Shown: piece by piece, positions 31,203 through 38,897 of the stretch | How positions within the stretch are numbered: the stretch's first letter is position 1 | Layout: every line of letters begins with the position of its first letter | Assembly: GCA_036677375.1 (NCBI GenBank) | Contig: JAVBWO010000024.1 | Coordinates: 1 to 64,000 of the forward strand | Source of the DNA: JAVBWO01 sp036677375 | Lineage (GTDB): Bacteria > Bacillota > Dehalobacteriia > UBA4068 > UBA4997 | DNA length: 64,000 bases | Reading direction: 5' to 3' | The notes under the pieces: model-generated | Databases searched by the model: none | What the model was told of the DNA's origin: nothing | The model's input: the letters and a program-made list of their open reading frames with translations, nothing else | Translations under genes and position numbers: made by a program

Positions 31203-31847
31203 TTATTTGGTTTTGTCTTTCAGCGGCTTTCCACAGTGAGGACAGTAGGCAGCTTTTCCATCCACCACCGTGCCGCACTCTCCACACTTCATTTGCAGAG
31301 ATGCTCCGCAGACGCGGCAGAAGGCGCCGGATTTCTGGTAGACCCCACAGCTTGGGCAGACCGTTTGCTGGCTGCGCGCAATCAGGAACCCAATGACCGC
31401 CGCAAGGTTAAAGAACAGACCCAGAATCGTCCAAAGCGTCCGATTCATGTCCGCCTTCGACGCCGCCTGATAGAGCCAAGCCATAATCAGCAGCCAGTAG
31501 GCAAGCGCCAGCAATCCGCAGAGGCTCACGTAGGTAATGAAGGTCGCGACGGCGACCACTGTGGGCTGTGTAAATTGTCCGGACTCGAAGAAATCGGGTC
31601 CTTCATATTCGCGTTCGTGCTCCCGTTCACGATCTCCGTAATCATGCTCTCCATCATAACGGACGTCTTCGCTGCCCCGGTTACTTTCATAGGTTTGATG
31701 CCAGGTGACGGCCTCACTGATTTGTGTGCGGAATAGGAATCCGGTCAGAATACCGCCCAAAAGGACGATGACAAGCGACAGCAGGATGAAGTGTTTTGCG
31801 GTCTTTTTGAAATCCATGCTCATAATTTTCGTTTGCAATTTAGTCAT
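31203..31847 (-). CDS. Zinc-ribbon membrane protein
   Basis: A 214-aa protein. An N-terminal helix (ILLSLVIVLLGGILTGFLF), an acidic, charged extracellular stretch (YDGEHDYGDREREHE), two more helices (VSLCGLLALAYWLLIMAWLY and a PLDc_N-like segment) and a cytoplasmic C-terminus with two CxxC zinc ribbons (CPSCGVY..CRVCGA and CGECGTV..CPHCGK). RBS AGGAGGGGTCAAC. No enzymatic motif. It sits between the ABC exporter and a glycosyltransferase, overlapping the latter by 4 bases; a regulatory or scaffolding role is a guess. Confidence 0.75.
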   Translation of the reverse strand: MTKLQTKIMSMDFKKTAKHFILLSLVIVLLGGILTGFLFRTQISEAVTWHQTYESNRGSEDVRYDGEHDYGDREREHEREYEGPDFFESGQFTQPTVVAVATFITYVSLCGLLALAYWLLIMAWLYQAASKADMNRTLWTILGLFFNLAAVIGFLIARSQQTVCPSCGVYQKSGAFCRVCGASLQMKCGECGTVVDGKAAYCPHCGKPLKDKTK

Positions 31848-32926
31848 GTTGACCCCTCCTTACAGGTTGATGTGTTCATTGTATCAGCGGCTGCTAAACT
31901 GCTGTTTTCCTGAAGATAAACTGCGGATAAAATGTTTTCTTTTTGATAGATTCGGGCAAGCTTTTCGCCAACGGCGTCCAAACTGCGCTCCCTTGCAACC
32001 CGCAGGCCCGAAGCGGTGAGGTCAGGTAAGGCGCCTGTCAGGATGGCGGCTGTTTTTTCCGCAAACCCGGCGAGAGAGCTTGCCTTGTGGACGCTCTGCC
32101 CATCGGCCAGCCAGCCGTTATAGACCGGAATATCCCGTACCAAGGCGGGGATGCCGCAGGCGAGCGCTTCGAGCACCACGATTCCCTCCGTTTCCTCGTT
32201 GGAGAGGAAGGCAAACAGATCGCAGCCGCAATAGGCGTCCCGCAGCTCCTCCCGTTCCACATAGCCGGGAAAGCTGAGATTTTTCGGAGCGTTTTGGATG
32301 GCGGTGCGGATGCGCTTTGGTACAAGATTCAGATTGGTATACCCAAACCAGAAAAAGCGCACCTGCGGCAGAGCGCGGGCCAGCTCCACAAAATCCAACA
32401 GACCCTTGCGCTCGATATAATGTCCCACGGAAATGACCGCTTTTTCTGCTGGGCTGAGTCCGTATTTGTTTCGGAAGGCGGTACGGCGCTCCAGGCTGGG
32501 GGCAAAAAAGTCGGTATCTACACCGTTGGAAAGGGCATAGATTGGCCTTTTGACTCCATAGCTCTCCAGCACCCGCTTGGAATAAGGGGTGGGCGTAATC
32601 ACGAGGTCGCCCAGCTCGTAGCAGTGGATAATCCAGCGCTTAAACAGCGGGGCAAACAGATTGGAACCCTTGAAGGAATTGCGGAAATCCTCCATCGTGG
32701 AATGGCCGTAATAGACGACCTTCCTGTGCCGCAGCCTCGCAAACCATGCCGCCACCGGGGAGTCAGGAAACACCGTGTTGATATGTACGGCAGACGAGGT
32801 CTCCGTCCATTTGTTCGTGGCCTCAATGCCGATGCGCTCCAGCATATCCCTCTGGTGCAGGATGGCTTGTCCAACGCCGCTTTTGCGTACCAGTGACAGA
32901 CAGCCGGAGTATAGGGTAATGCTCAT
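31844..32926 (-). CDS. GT4-family glycosyltransferase
   Basis: A 360-aa GT-B enzyme. The N-domain includes SGVGQAILHQRDML and VYYGHSTMEDF; the C-domain has the nucleotide-sugar region VISVGHYIERKGLLDF and the EX7E motif in SNEETEGIVVLEALACGIPALV. Start at 32926 follows AAAGGAGGAGAATCT; the TTG further upstream is not used. Probably adds a hexose to a diacylglycerol or polyprenyl acceptor. Paired with a second GT4 across a DedA-like protein, a layout seen in glycolipid loci. Confidence 0.9.
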   Translation of the reverse strand: MSITLYSGCLSLVRKSGVGQAILHQRDMLERIGIEATNKWTETSSAVHINTVFPDSPVAAWFARLRHRKVVYYGHSTMEDFRNSFKGSNLFAPLFKRWIIHCYELGDLVITPTPYSKRVLESYGVKRPIYALSNGVDTDFFAPSLERRTAFRNKYGLSPAEKAVISVGHYIERKGLLDFVELARALPQVRFFWFGYTNLNLVPKRIRTAIQNAPKNLSFPGYVEREELRDAYCGCDLFAFLSNEETEGIVVLEALACGIPALVRDIPVYNGWLADGQSVHKASSLAGFAEKTAAILTGALPDLTASGLRVARERSLDAVGEKLARIYQKENILSAVYLQENSSLAAADTMNTSTCKEGST

Positions 32927-32940
32927 AGATTCTCCTCCTT

Positions 32941-33537
32941 TCAATGCACCAACGCTGCAATCTGTTTAAAAACTACATTCAGCCCCAAGCTATACAGAGC
33001 GATGGAGGCGGGCTTTCCCATCAGAATGATAGCGGTAAATTTCCGCCAACTGATCCCCGTGGTGCCCGCCAGATAGCATAGGAAATCATCCGGCGCCACA
33101 GGGAAAAAGATGGCGATGGCAAACCACCGGGCAAATTTGCTCTCGCTTCCCGTCCAGGCTTCATACTTTGCGATCATCTTGTCGCTGAACATGGCATACA
33201 GTACGGACTTGCCAAAGTTTCTGGAAATGATGAAAGCCAGGATGGAGCCGATGCAGATTCCAATGTAATTGTAAAGAAAGCCTGCCCATGGCCCAAACAG
33301 CAGCACCCCTGCCAAACAGCCGAGTCCGCCCGGCAGGAGAGGAATCACCACCTGGACCACTTGAAACACGATGAAAACCAGCGCACCCATCCGCCCAAAG
33401 CCTGAGATATACGTCTGCAAAGCCTCCTGAGAAGTAAATAGGTGCTGATGAAAGGCATAAACGGCAAATATCATACAGCCGACTAAACTGAGGATAGAAC
33501 AAATCTGGATGGTTCTTTTCGCAATGTTTATCGACAT
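32941..33537 (-). CDS. TVP38/TMEM64 (DedA-superfamily, VTT domain) membrane protein
   Basis: A 198-aa polytopic protein with the VTT pattern: VVQVVIPLLPGGLGCLAGVLLFGPWAGFLYN, the re-entrant GSILAFIISRNFGKSV and FPVAPDDFLCYLAGTTGISWRKF. DedA-family proteins translocate polyprenyl phosphate or phospholipids. Its start overlaps the end of the downstream-coded GT4 gene by 10 bases. Role as carrier flippase for the two flanking glycosyltransferases is inference. Confidence 0.9.
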   Translation of the reverse strand: MSINIAKRTIQICSILSLVGCMIFAVYAFHQHLFTSQEALQTYISGFGRMGALVFIVFQVVQVVIPLLPGGLGCLAGVLLFGPWAGFLYNYIGICIGSILAFIISRNFGKSVLYAMFSDKMIAKYEAWTGSESKFARWFAIAIFFPVAPDDFLCYLAGTTGISWRKFTAIILMGKPASIALYSLGLNVVFKQIAALVH

Positions 33538-34724
33538 GGGATCACCTCTGAACAGACCGCTCTCTCTTCAATGTTCGCTTCTCCAAGGGTTTCAAAGTAG
33601 ACTTTCTCCGCTCTTTCCGCGAATGCGGCGGCGGAAAAGGCTTGCTGTGCGAATTTGGCCGCATTCTTGCGCATGATTTTTTGTATGACTGCATCGCTAA
33701 GCAGGAGTCTCATATCCGCCAGGTATTCCCGTTCCGTTTCATATTGCCAACCGTTGTAGCCATCCAGAATGACTCCGTCCAGACAGGCATCCCTGCGGCA
33801 GAGTGCCGGCAGCCCCGATGCGAGGGCTTCAATGTAGGTGAGTCCTTGGGTCTCGCTGACGGAGGCACTGACAAACAGGTCTCCCATGTGGTAGAAGTCG
33901 CCAATTTGCTCCGGAGGAATCATACCGGCAAAGCGTACCGAATCCCCGATGCCGAGATCCAACGCCATTTTCTCCAGTGTATCGCGGTAAGGCCCATCCC
34001 CGACAATCAGGAAGGTAAGCGTCCGTGTGTCCTGCTTTGCGTAGTACCCCAGCAGCTCCTCCAGATTCTTCTCCTTAGCAAGACGGCCGATATAGAGCAG
34101 AATGCGGTTTTCATCCGGAATGTCAAGCCGCTTCCTGATGTCAAACTTCTTTTCTTCCGAGGTTTCTGCTGTGAACCGATCAAGGTCGATGCCGGTGGGT
34201 ACCACATGAATGGGCCTGTCAATTCCATAACTGCTTAAAACAGCTCGCACCTTTTCCGTGGGAGCGATGACGGAGGCGCACTGCTCAATCACCCAGCGTG
34301 ATAGTGTAGAGGTCATTTGCCGCCCCCATTTTTTGTTGGACATGAAATAGTGGGTGTAGTCCTCGTAGACCGTGTGATAGGTGTGGACAATGGGGATGGA
34401 CAATCTCTTGGCGATCCGACGGGCCATCAGGAAGGTGGAAAACTCACACTGAGAGTGGATGATGTCCGGCTTCCAATCCAAAATCCGCTGCACAAAACCA
34501 CTGGAGAGGGCCGCCTTAATTCTGGCGCCGGGATAGATTTTCCCCGCGCCCACCGAACCGATATAGGTTACCCCATCCGATTCATAGGAGTGGAGGGTCT
34601 GCGACAGGGTCAGGACACGAACCTCATGTCTGCGCCGGATAAGCTCTCTCCGCAGATTCAATACCGAGGTCACAACCCCATTCACGGTCGGGGCATACCA
34701 ATCTGTTGTAATCAGGATTTTCAT
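33528..34724 (-). CDS. GT4-family glycosyltransferase (diacylglycerol glucosyltransferase-like)
   Basis: A 398-aa GT-B enzyme starting MKILITTDWYAPTVNGVVTS, close to monoglucosyl/galactosyl-diacylglycerol synthases of Firmicutes. DIIHSQCEFSTFLMAR and HTYHTVYEDYTHYF mark the acceptor domain; LLYIGRLAKEKNLEELL and the EX7E region SETQGLTYIEALASGLP mark the donor domain. RBS GGAAGGAGTTGCGCTTT fixes the start at 34724. Likely makes a membrane glycolipid. Confidence 0.92.
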   Translation of the reverse strand: MKILITTDWYAPTVNGVVTSVLNLRRELIRRRHEVRVLTLSQTLHSYESDGVTYIGSVGAGKIYPGARIKAALSSGFVQRILDWKPDIIHSQCEFSTFLMARRIAKRLSIPIVHTYHTVYEDYTHYFMSNKKWGRQMTSTLSRWVIEQCASVIAPTEKVRAVLSSYGIDRPIHVVPTGIDLDRFTAETSEEKKFDIRKRLDIPDENRILLYIGRLAKEKNLEELLGYYAKQDTRTLTFLIVGDGPYRDTLEKMALDLGIGDSVRFAGMIPPEQIGDFYHMGDLFVSASVSETQGLTYIEALASGLPALCRRDACLDGVILDGYNGWQYETEREYLADMRLLLSDAVIQKIMRKNAAKFAQQAFSAAAFAERAEKVYFETLGEANIEERAVCSEVIPCR

Positions 34725-35199
34725 AAAGCGCAACTCCTTCCTTATAGACAATTGCCGGCGCCGGTGCCAAAGCCCTCATAACACGGCTTGTCGCCTGAAT
34801 GATGAACATAGCGTCATTGTGATAGTTTCCAGGCAGCCCGGTGTATTCTTCGTGAAGTCCGGCAATAAAGGTGCCGGCATCTTTGGGTTTTTCTCCCACA
34901 CTTACTTGCGCCCACCGGCGCAGTTCGGCAACAAGGTGCGGGTGCAGATGTGACTCGTAGACACGGTGTTCCCACAGCGTGCCTGGATAGCTTTCGTTGT
35001 GGGGATAGGTGAAAGCGTCTGCGAGATAGTGCATCAGCTTCCCCAGCCGATAGTAATCCCGCATAGTCCAGCTCGTTCTGCCTTGCAGATGTTCAATCAC
35101 ACGCAGGGTATATCTCCTTGAACTGTTGTAATTATGTCCTCTGAGTTTTTGGCACTTGATAGAGCCCTTCATGTAAGAGAACATATCGCAAGCAGGTAC
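34624..35199 (-). pseudogene. Zinc-dependent phospholipase C-like gene, N-terminus missing
   Basis: The readable part starts FSYMKGSIKCQKLRGHNYN and includes RLGKLMHYLADAFTYPHNES (His/Asp zinc-ligand pattern of the zinc-dependent phospholipase C/S1-P1-like family) and YESHLHPHLVAELRRW. Family members begin with another 35-45 residues carrying the first zinc ligands; here the frame degenerates and meets a TGA near 35229, and no RBS is seen before the internal ATG. The 3' end runs about 100 bases into the next glycosyltransferase gene, which is longer than usual and may reflect lost termination. It would be the first gene of the - strand operon, so the cut also removed the natural promoter side. 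Confidence 0.7.
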
Positions 35200-35522
35200 T
35201 GGACAGACACAAAGCGCTGTACCGTATCAACCATATTTCATGGTGGAAAGAGGAACTGCCCTGCGATGAGGAATACGAAACGGCCCTGAAGAATCTGGAG
35301 AACGCCGGCTGGCATGTGGACTGCATCCTGACCCACTGCGGTCCCGACAGCATTGCGGCACAGGTATGCCATCCCTACAAGCCGGACCGTCTGACCGGCT
35401 TCTTGGAAACGGTCAAACGCCGGTGCAGCTTCGACTATTGGTTTTTCGGGCACCACCATGACAACCGCACTATTGAGGGACGATTCATTCTGCAATGGGA
35501 GCAGATGGTGGAAATACAATGA
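35184..35522 (+). pseudogene. Metallophosphoesterase, C-terminal fragment
   Basis: A frame without start that encodes the last 110 or so residues of an ICE-type calcineurin-like phosphoesterase: HISWWKEELPCDEEYETAL, CILTHCGPDSIAAQV and the metal-binding FGHHHDNRTI. The N-terminal half with DxH and GDxxD motifs is absent both here and elsewhere in the window. The break coincides with the broken end of the opposing phospholipase gene. Confidence 0.75.
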
Positions 35523-35545
35523 GGAAACATATGGAGGAAAAGAGT

Positions 35546-35803
35546 ATGACGCCGAGAGAAGCGATTGCCAAGACTGAAAGCCTCTGGTACGAGGGGAAAT
35601 CCCCACAGGAAATTGTGGAGTTTCAATTATATGAAGATCGGCTTTGCATGCCTCTGGAGCTTTATCAGGAAGCGGTGGAGAAAGTGCTGGGCCGACCCGT
35701 GTTCACCCATGAATACAAAGAGCCTGAAAAGCTGATAGCCGAATATGAGGCTATCAAGGCTGCGGACGGCAGCCAATCAAAACAGGGCCATGAGATGGCC
35801 TGA
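35546..35803 (+). CDS. Small hypothetical ICE protein, 85 aa
   Basis: Acidic helical protein starting MTPREAIAKTESLWYEGKSP with VEFQLYEDRLCMPLELYQEAVEKVLGR in the middle. ATG chosen after GGAGGAAAAGAGT. This type of short protein is frequent next to DUF4314 genes in Clostridia ICEs; function unknown. Confidence 0.65.
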   Translation: MTPREAIAKTESLWYEGKSPQEIVEFQLYEDRLCMPLELYQEAVEKVLGRPVFTHEYKEPEKLIAEYEAIKAADGSQSKQGHEMA

Positions 35804-35817
35804 TAGGAGGAATCGTG

Positions 35818-36099
35818 ATGTTTATGGACCACAAGCAGGTACAACGTATCAAGGAGCAATACCCGCAGGGAACCCGCATCCGTTTGATTGGAATGGATGA
35901 CCCCTATGCCCCCATTCTGCCCGGTACGGAGGGAACGGTGAATGTTGTGGATGACATTGGAACGCTTCACTGTACATTTGACAATGGGCGCACTCTCGGC
36001 GTCATTCCAGGCGAGGACAGCTTTTCCGTGATCTCGCGCCCGGAACAAACCGAACTGCAGGAAAGTGAATCCGAGCAGTTCGGCATGAAAATGGAATGA
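35818..36099 (+). CDS. DUF4314-domain protein
   Basis: A 93-aa protein with the DUF4314 beta-barrel core: GTRIRLIGMDDPYAPILPGTEG, VVDDIGTLHCTFDNGRTLGVIPGEDSF. The family occurs in ICE maintenance regions; role unknown. RBS AGGAGGAATCGTG. Confidence 0.8.
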   Translation: MFMDHKQVQRIKEQYPQGTRIRLIGMDDPYAPILPGTEGTVNVVDDIGTLHCTFDNGRTLGVIPGEDSFSVISRPEQTELQESESEQFGMKME

Positions 36100-36111
36100 G
36101 GGTGAAATAGA

Positions 36112-36675
36112 ATGGAAGAAAAAGATTTGCGGGCGGTCTATATAGACCGCCTGAACGCTATGCTTCCGACAGTGGAGTTCGCAAAGCTGGACCACTCCTG
36201 CAATTCGGATGATTTCAGCTATGCCAAAGAGATACTGAAACGGATGCATGACCTTTGCATTGACGTATACGGCACGGAATATTTCGACGACTACACCTAT
36301 GAAATCGTTGATCTTCCCGCTGTCATTCGAGGCCGCAGCACCGGCCATATCGGGTTGGGCATCGTAACCCTTGATCTGGAGTCCTCCGGCGAGCATTGGG
36401 GAACCTTCTTTTTGACGCCCAAGGGCGTCATTGAACAAGGAGGCGAACATATCTCGGCCGCAGAGTCCAAGTACCTGTCAACCGTATATATTCCTTACGA
36501 ATACTGGTACACCGTCCCTGTCGAGGGGGATATTCATGTGGATTTCGACAATGTCCCGTGGAGGGTGCAGGATCTTCTGAACCATTGCTCTCCGGAACAG
36601 CCGGAAATGGAAAAGGACGGCCAGCAGGCGGATGATCCCAATTCAAATCAGCAAAACGGTCCGGCTATGAATTAG
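36112..36675 (+). CDS. Hypothetical ICE protein, 187 aa
   Basis: Soluble acidic protein. Recognisable only as an ICE backbone type: SYAKEILKRMHDLCIDVYG, YTYEIVDLPAVIRGRSTGHIGLG and GTFFLTPKGVIEQG, followed by a Gln/Asp-rich low-complexity tail. 12 bases after the DUF4314 gene, same operon. No function assigned. Confidence 0.65.
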   Translation: MEEKDLRAVYIDRLNAMLPTVEFAKLDHSCNSDDFSYAKEILKRMHDLCIDVYGTEYFDDYTYEIVDLPAVIRGRSTGHIGLGIVTLDLESSGEHWGTFFLTPKGVIEQGGEHISAAESKYLSTVYIPYEYWYTVPVEGDIHVDFDNVPWRVQDLLNHCSPEQPEMEKDGQQADDPNSNQQNGPAMN

Positions 36676-36733
36676 TCCCGCATTACTCCCACTTATAACT
36701 TTTCAAACTACAGGAAACGAATGGAGGAACGAT

Positions 36734-37312
36734 ATGAAGCATATTACAACAGACGAACTCCGTACCATGACAGACCGTGAGGGGCTTGTTATCCAGGGCT
36801 GTGGCGGTGACCTCTCGGAATGGGTAAAGGGCATCAATGAACTGCTGACTCAGGAGGGCATCCTGCAAAACGGCGATACGTTCAAAGATGTTTCCGTCTT
36901 TGAGCATAACGGCTGTACCAATCTGCTGTTGTCAATGGAAAATATGGATCTGGACATAGGAAAGCTCGCCATGTGGCGGCTGCAGAGCCATGCAACCTTT
37001 GGCGGCACCTGGCTGAGTGATTATCTCCCCAACCGGCTGGGTGTCGATATGAACGGGCCGCCTGTTCAAAAGGAAAAACCCGATTGCGCCCTCATCGGGC
37101 AGGACGGCAATATTTTCAATCTGATGGGCATCGCCACCCGAACATTGAAGGAAAACGGACTTGGGGATCAGGCAAAAGAAATGCGGGAGCGGATCACCGC
37201 CAGCGGCAGCTATGACAACGCGCTTTGCATCATCGGAGAATATGTCAACATCACCTTTGTCGAAGATGCCCAGGAGCAGGACTGCGGCTTTGAAATGGAG
37301 CAAAGCTACTGA
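36734..37312 (+). CDS. Conserved ICE protein, 192 aa
   Basis: Contains GKLAMWRLQSHATFGGTWLSDYLPNRLG and PDCALIGQDGNIFNLMGIATRTL, and ends with ALCIIGEYVNITF, a set of motifs I recognise from conserved hypothetical proteins of Clostridia and Lachnospiraceae ICEs. Some relatives are annotated as antirestriction-like, but there is no proof for that here. RBS GGAGGAACGAT. Confidence 0.7.
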   Translation: MKHITTDELRTMTDREGLVIQGCGGDLSEWVKGINELLTQEGILQNGDTFKDVSVFEHNGCTNLLLSMENMDLDIGKLAMWRLQSHATFGGTWLSDYLPNRLGVDMNGPPVQKEKPDCALIGQDGNIFNLMGIATRTLKENGLGDQAKEMRERITASGSYDNALCIIGEYVNITFVEDAQEQDCGFEMEQSY

Positions 37313-37395
37313 TACCCTCTTAAAATATCACCGGCAGAGCTGATTCTGCCGGGTACATAAAAACAGGCTTACAACGAGCCGGAAAGGAGAAGCCC

Positions 37396-38295
37396 ATGAA
37401 ATCACTGAAAAATGATAGTCCCCTCTATATGGAACAGATCGCATCTGCCATAATCGCTTGCTACGAAAGCTATGACAAGCCATCCAACCAATCTCTGATG
37501 GAGCTTTATACCCTGATCGGCCGATGCATCTGCCGCCAGGGGGAAAAAGCCTTTGTCGCTCACTTGGCCGAAACCCTCGCCATCCGGTTCCCATTGCTGA
37601 AAGGCTTCTCCCTTCGCAATCTCCGCAGGATGCGTGACTTTTACCGCACCTACGCAAACGAACCGGCTCTCATGGAAAAAGCGCAGTCTCTGAGCTGGAC
37701 GCAAAACGCCGTTATACTGGAGTGCTGCGAAAGCGATGAGCAGCGCTCTTTTTATATTGACCTTGCGGCAGCACAGAATCTTTCCAAGCTGGCCCTCATG
37801 AAAGCCATTCAGGAAAATGCCTTTGATATTTTATATAATGAAGAAAGTCCTGCTGAAAACACTGAACCCGATATTACCCCTGTAAGCGATATATCGTCCA
37901 ATACGGGCGTAGACACTACAGCAACCGTTGAAACGGCGTGTGCGCCGTTTGTGCCAGCGTGTGAACCGCTCCGCCAAGGAGTTGATATGCCCAGCAGAAC
38001 GGGCAGCTTATCTACCGCGGTCTCCCCATGGAGAGGGTGCAACCGGCAGGCTAAACGCAAAGCAGATGACGATCCGCCTCCGCTCAGTTTCATCAATCAC
38101 CATTCACCTGATCCTTCACCTCGTGTATTGTGGTTTGAGAAGCTGAAACCACCGCAAAACTTTCCGCCCGGTATGCGACCTCGAATGGAAAATCTCTGGG
38201 AGCTTTTTATAAGCGCAATAAAACAAAACACCCCCGCCGAATTGACGAGGGCAGTTTTGCGCCGGAACAACTTGTGTCTTTGCACATTATTATAA
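37396..38295 (+). CDS. DUF1016 (YhcG N-terminal) protein with divergent tail
   Basis: A 299-aa protein. Residues 15-145 match the YhcG N-terminal domain (LMELYTLIGRCICRQGEKAF, GFSLRNLRRMRDFYRTYANEPALM, LSWTQNAVILECCESDEQRSFY), which is found in PD-(D/E)XK nuclease-like proteins of mobile elements; the nuclease part is absent. After about residue 155 the sequence is low-complexity, Pro/Ser-rich and reads less like protein, so the 3' end may be altered. RBS GGAAAGGAGAAGCCC. Last ICE-type gene before the AT-rich chromosome. Confidence 0.7.
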   Translation: MKSLKNDSPLYMEQIASAIIACYESYDKPSNQSLMELYTLIGRCICRQGEKAFVAHLAETLAIRFPLLKGFSLRNLRRMRDFYRTYANEPALMEKAQSLSWTQNAVILECCESDEQRSFYIDLAAAQNLSKLALMKAIQENAFDILYNEESPAENTEPDITPVSDISSNTGVDTTATVETACAPFVPACEPLRQGVDMPSRTGSLSTAVSPWRGCNRQAKRKADDDPPPLSFINHHSPDPSPRVLWFEKLKPPQNFPPGMRPRMENLWELFISAIKQNTPAELTRAVLRRNNLCLCTLL

Positions 38296-38745
38296 TCCGC
38301 AGAGCCAGGATCGAGGCTCACCGAATACAAAGCGCCTCTCTGCATTCGACACCACAAGCATATATAGTTTGCAAAAAAATGTCAACAGGTTCTCCTTCGG
38401 CATAACTGCTGAACAACTACCAATAATTTTGGATAAGGCCGTGAGTTGCTTATATTAGATTTTCCTGATATAATATTAAAAGTCTTTATTAGGGTCTACA
38501 GTTTTATCCTCAGAGGTAAAACTGCTGCTTGATTTTTTAACGGATCGCCATTTTTTACGGGGGGTTCGAGAAATTTTTTTTCCACGGTTTTCACAAAAAG
38601 CAGACTTTCCTTTAAAATGGAAGTCTGCTTTTCTTTTCAGGTTTTAACCTGTCGAAAACATAAATATTTCCGGCAAAGAACTATCCGTTTCACGGGCGGT
38701 AAAATTTTTGTGATTGTGTGAGGGTGCTGAATACAGGTATAAAAT
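38296..38745. other. Gene-free ICE/chromosome transition
   Basis: No gene of credible quality. Base composition falls from GC-rich to AT-rich across this stretch. It contains the terminator described separately and several short AT-rich palindromes, but I find no integrase, tRNA or direct repeat matching another place in the window. The ICE right end probably lies here. Confidence 0.45.
38594..38634. terminator. Bidirectional terminator hairpin at the ICE right side
   Basis: AAAAGCAGACTTTCC / GGAAGTCTGCTTTT with one bulged T, T-runs on both strands. No gene adjoins it closely. Confidence 0.7.
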
Positions 38746-38854
38746 TTGACAATTAATTGGAAATATGTTAACGTAATATTGTGATTTGAGCTTAACGGTT
38801 TTGAAAAATATAGAAAACGGCTATATTTGAGTTGATGAAACTCAAATTTTTTTT
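38746..38854 (+). promoter_or_regulatory. ablA promoter and leader with intrinsic terminator (attenuator candidate)
   Basis: TTGACA (38746-38751) with a weak -10 near 38769. The leader then has ATTTGAG (38784-38790) and a terminator ATTTGAGTT-GATGA-AACTCAAAT plus eight T (38825-38854), 43 bases before the ablA start. The upstream ATTTGAG copy can pair with the same right arm as the terminator's left arm, so two alternative folds are possible. No known riboswitch class recognised. Confidence 0.5.
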
Positions 38855-38897
38855 ATAGTCAATGGCAGATTAAATTGAAATAGCAGAAAGGAGCGTG

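Noticed and set aside
31117..31287. 57-residue N-terminal extension of the ABC ATPase
   Set aside because: It crosses a perfect hairpin, has no RBS and is absent from the family; the internal ATG has AAGGAGGG.
38296..38745. ICE right attachment site (attR)
   Set aside because: A transition in base composition is visible, but no direct repeat could be matched with the left side, which is outside or not recognisable in the window.
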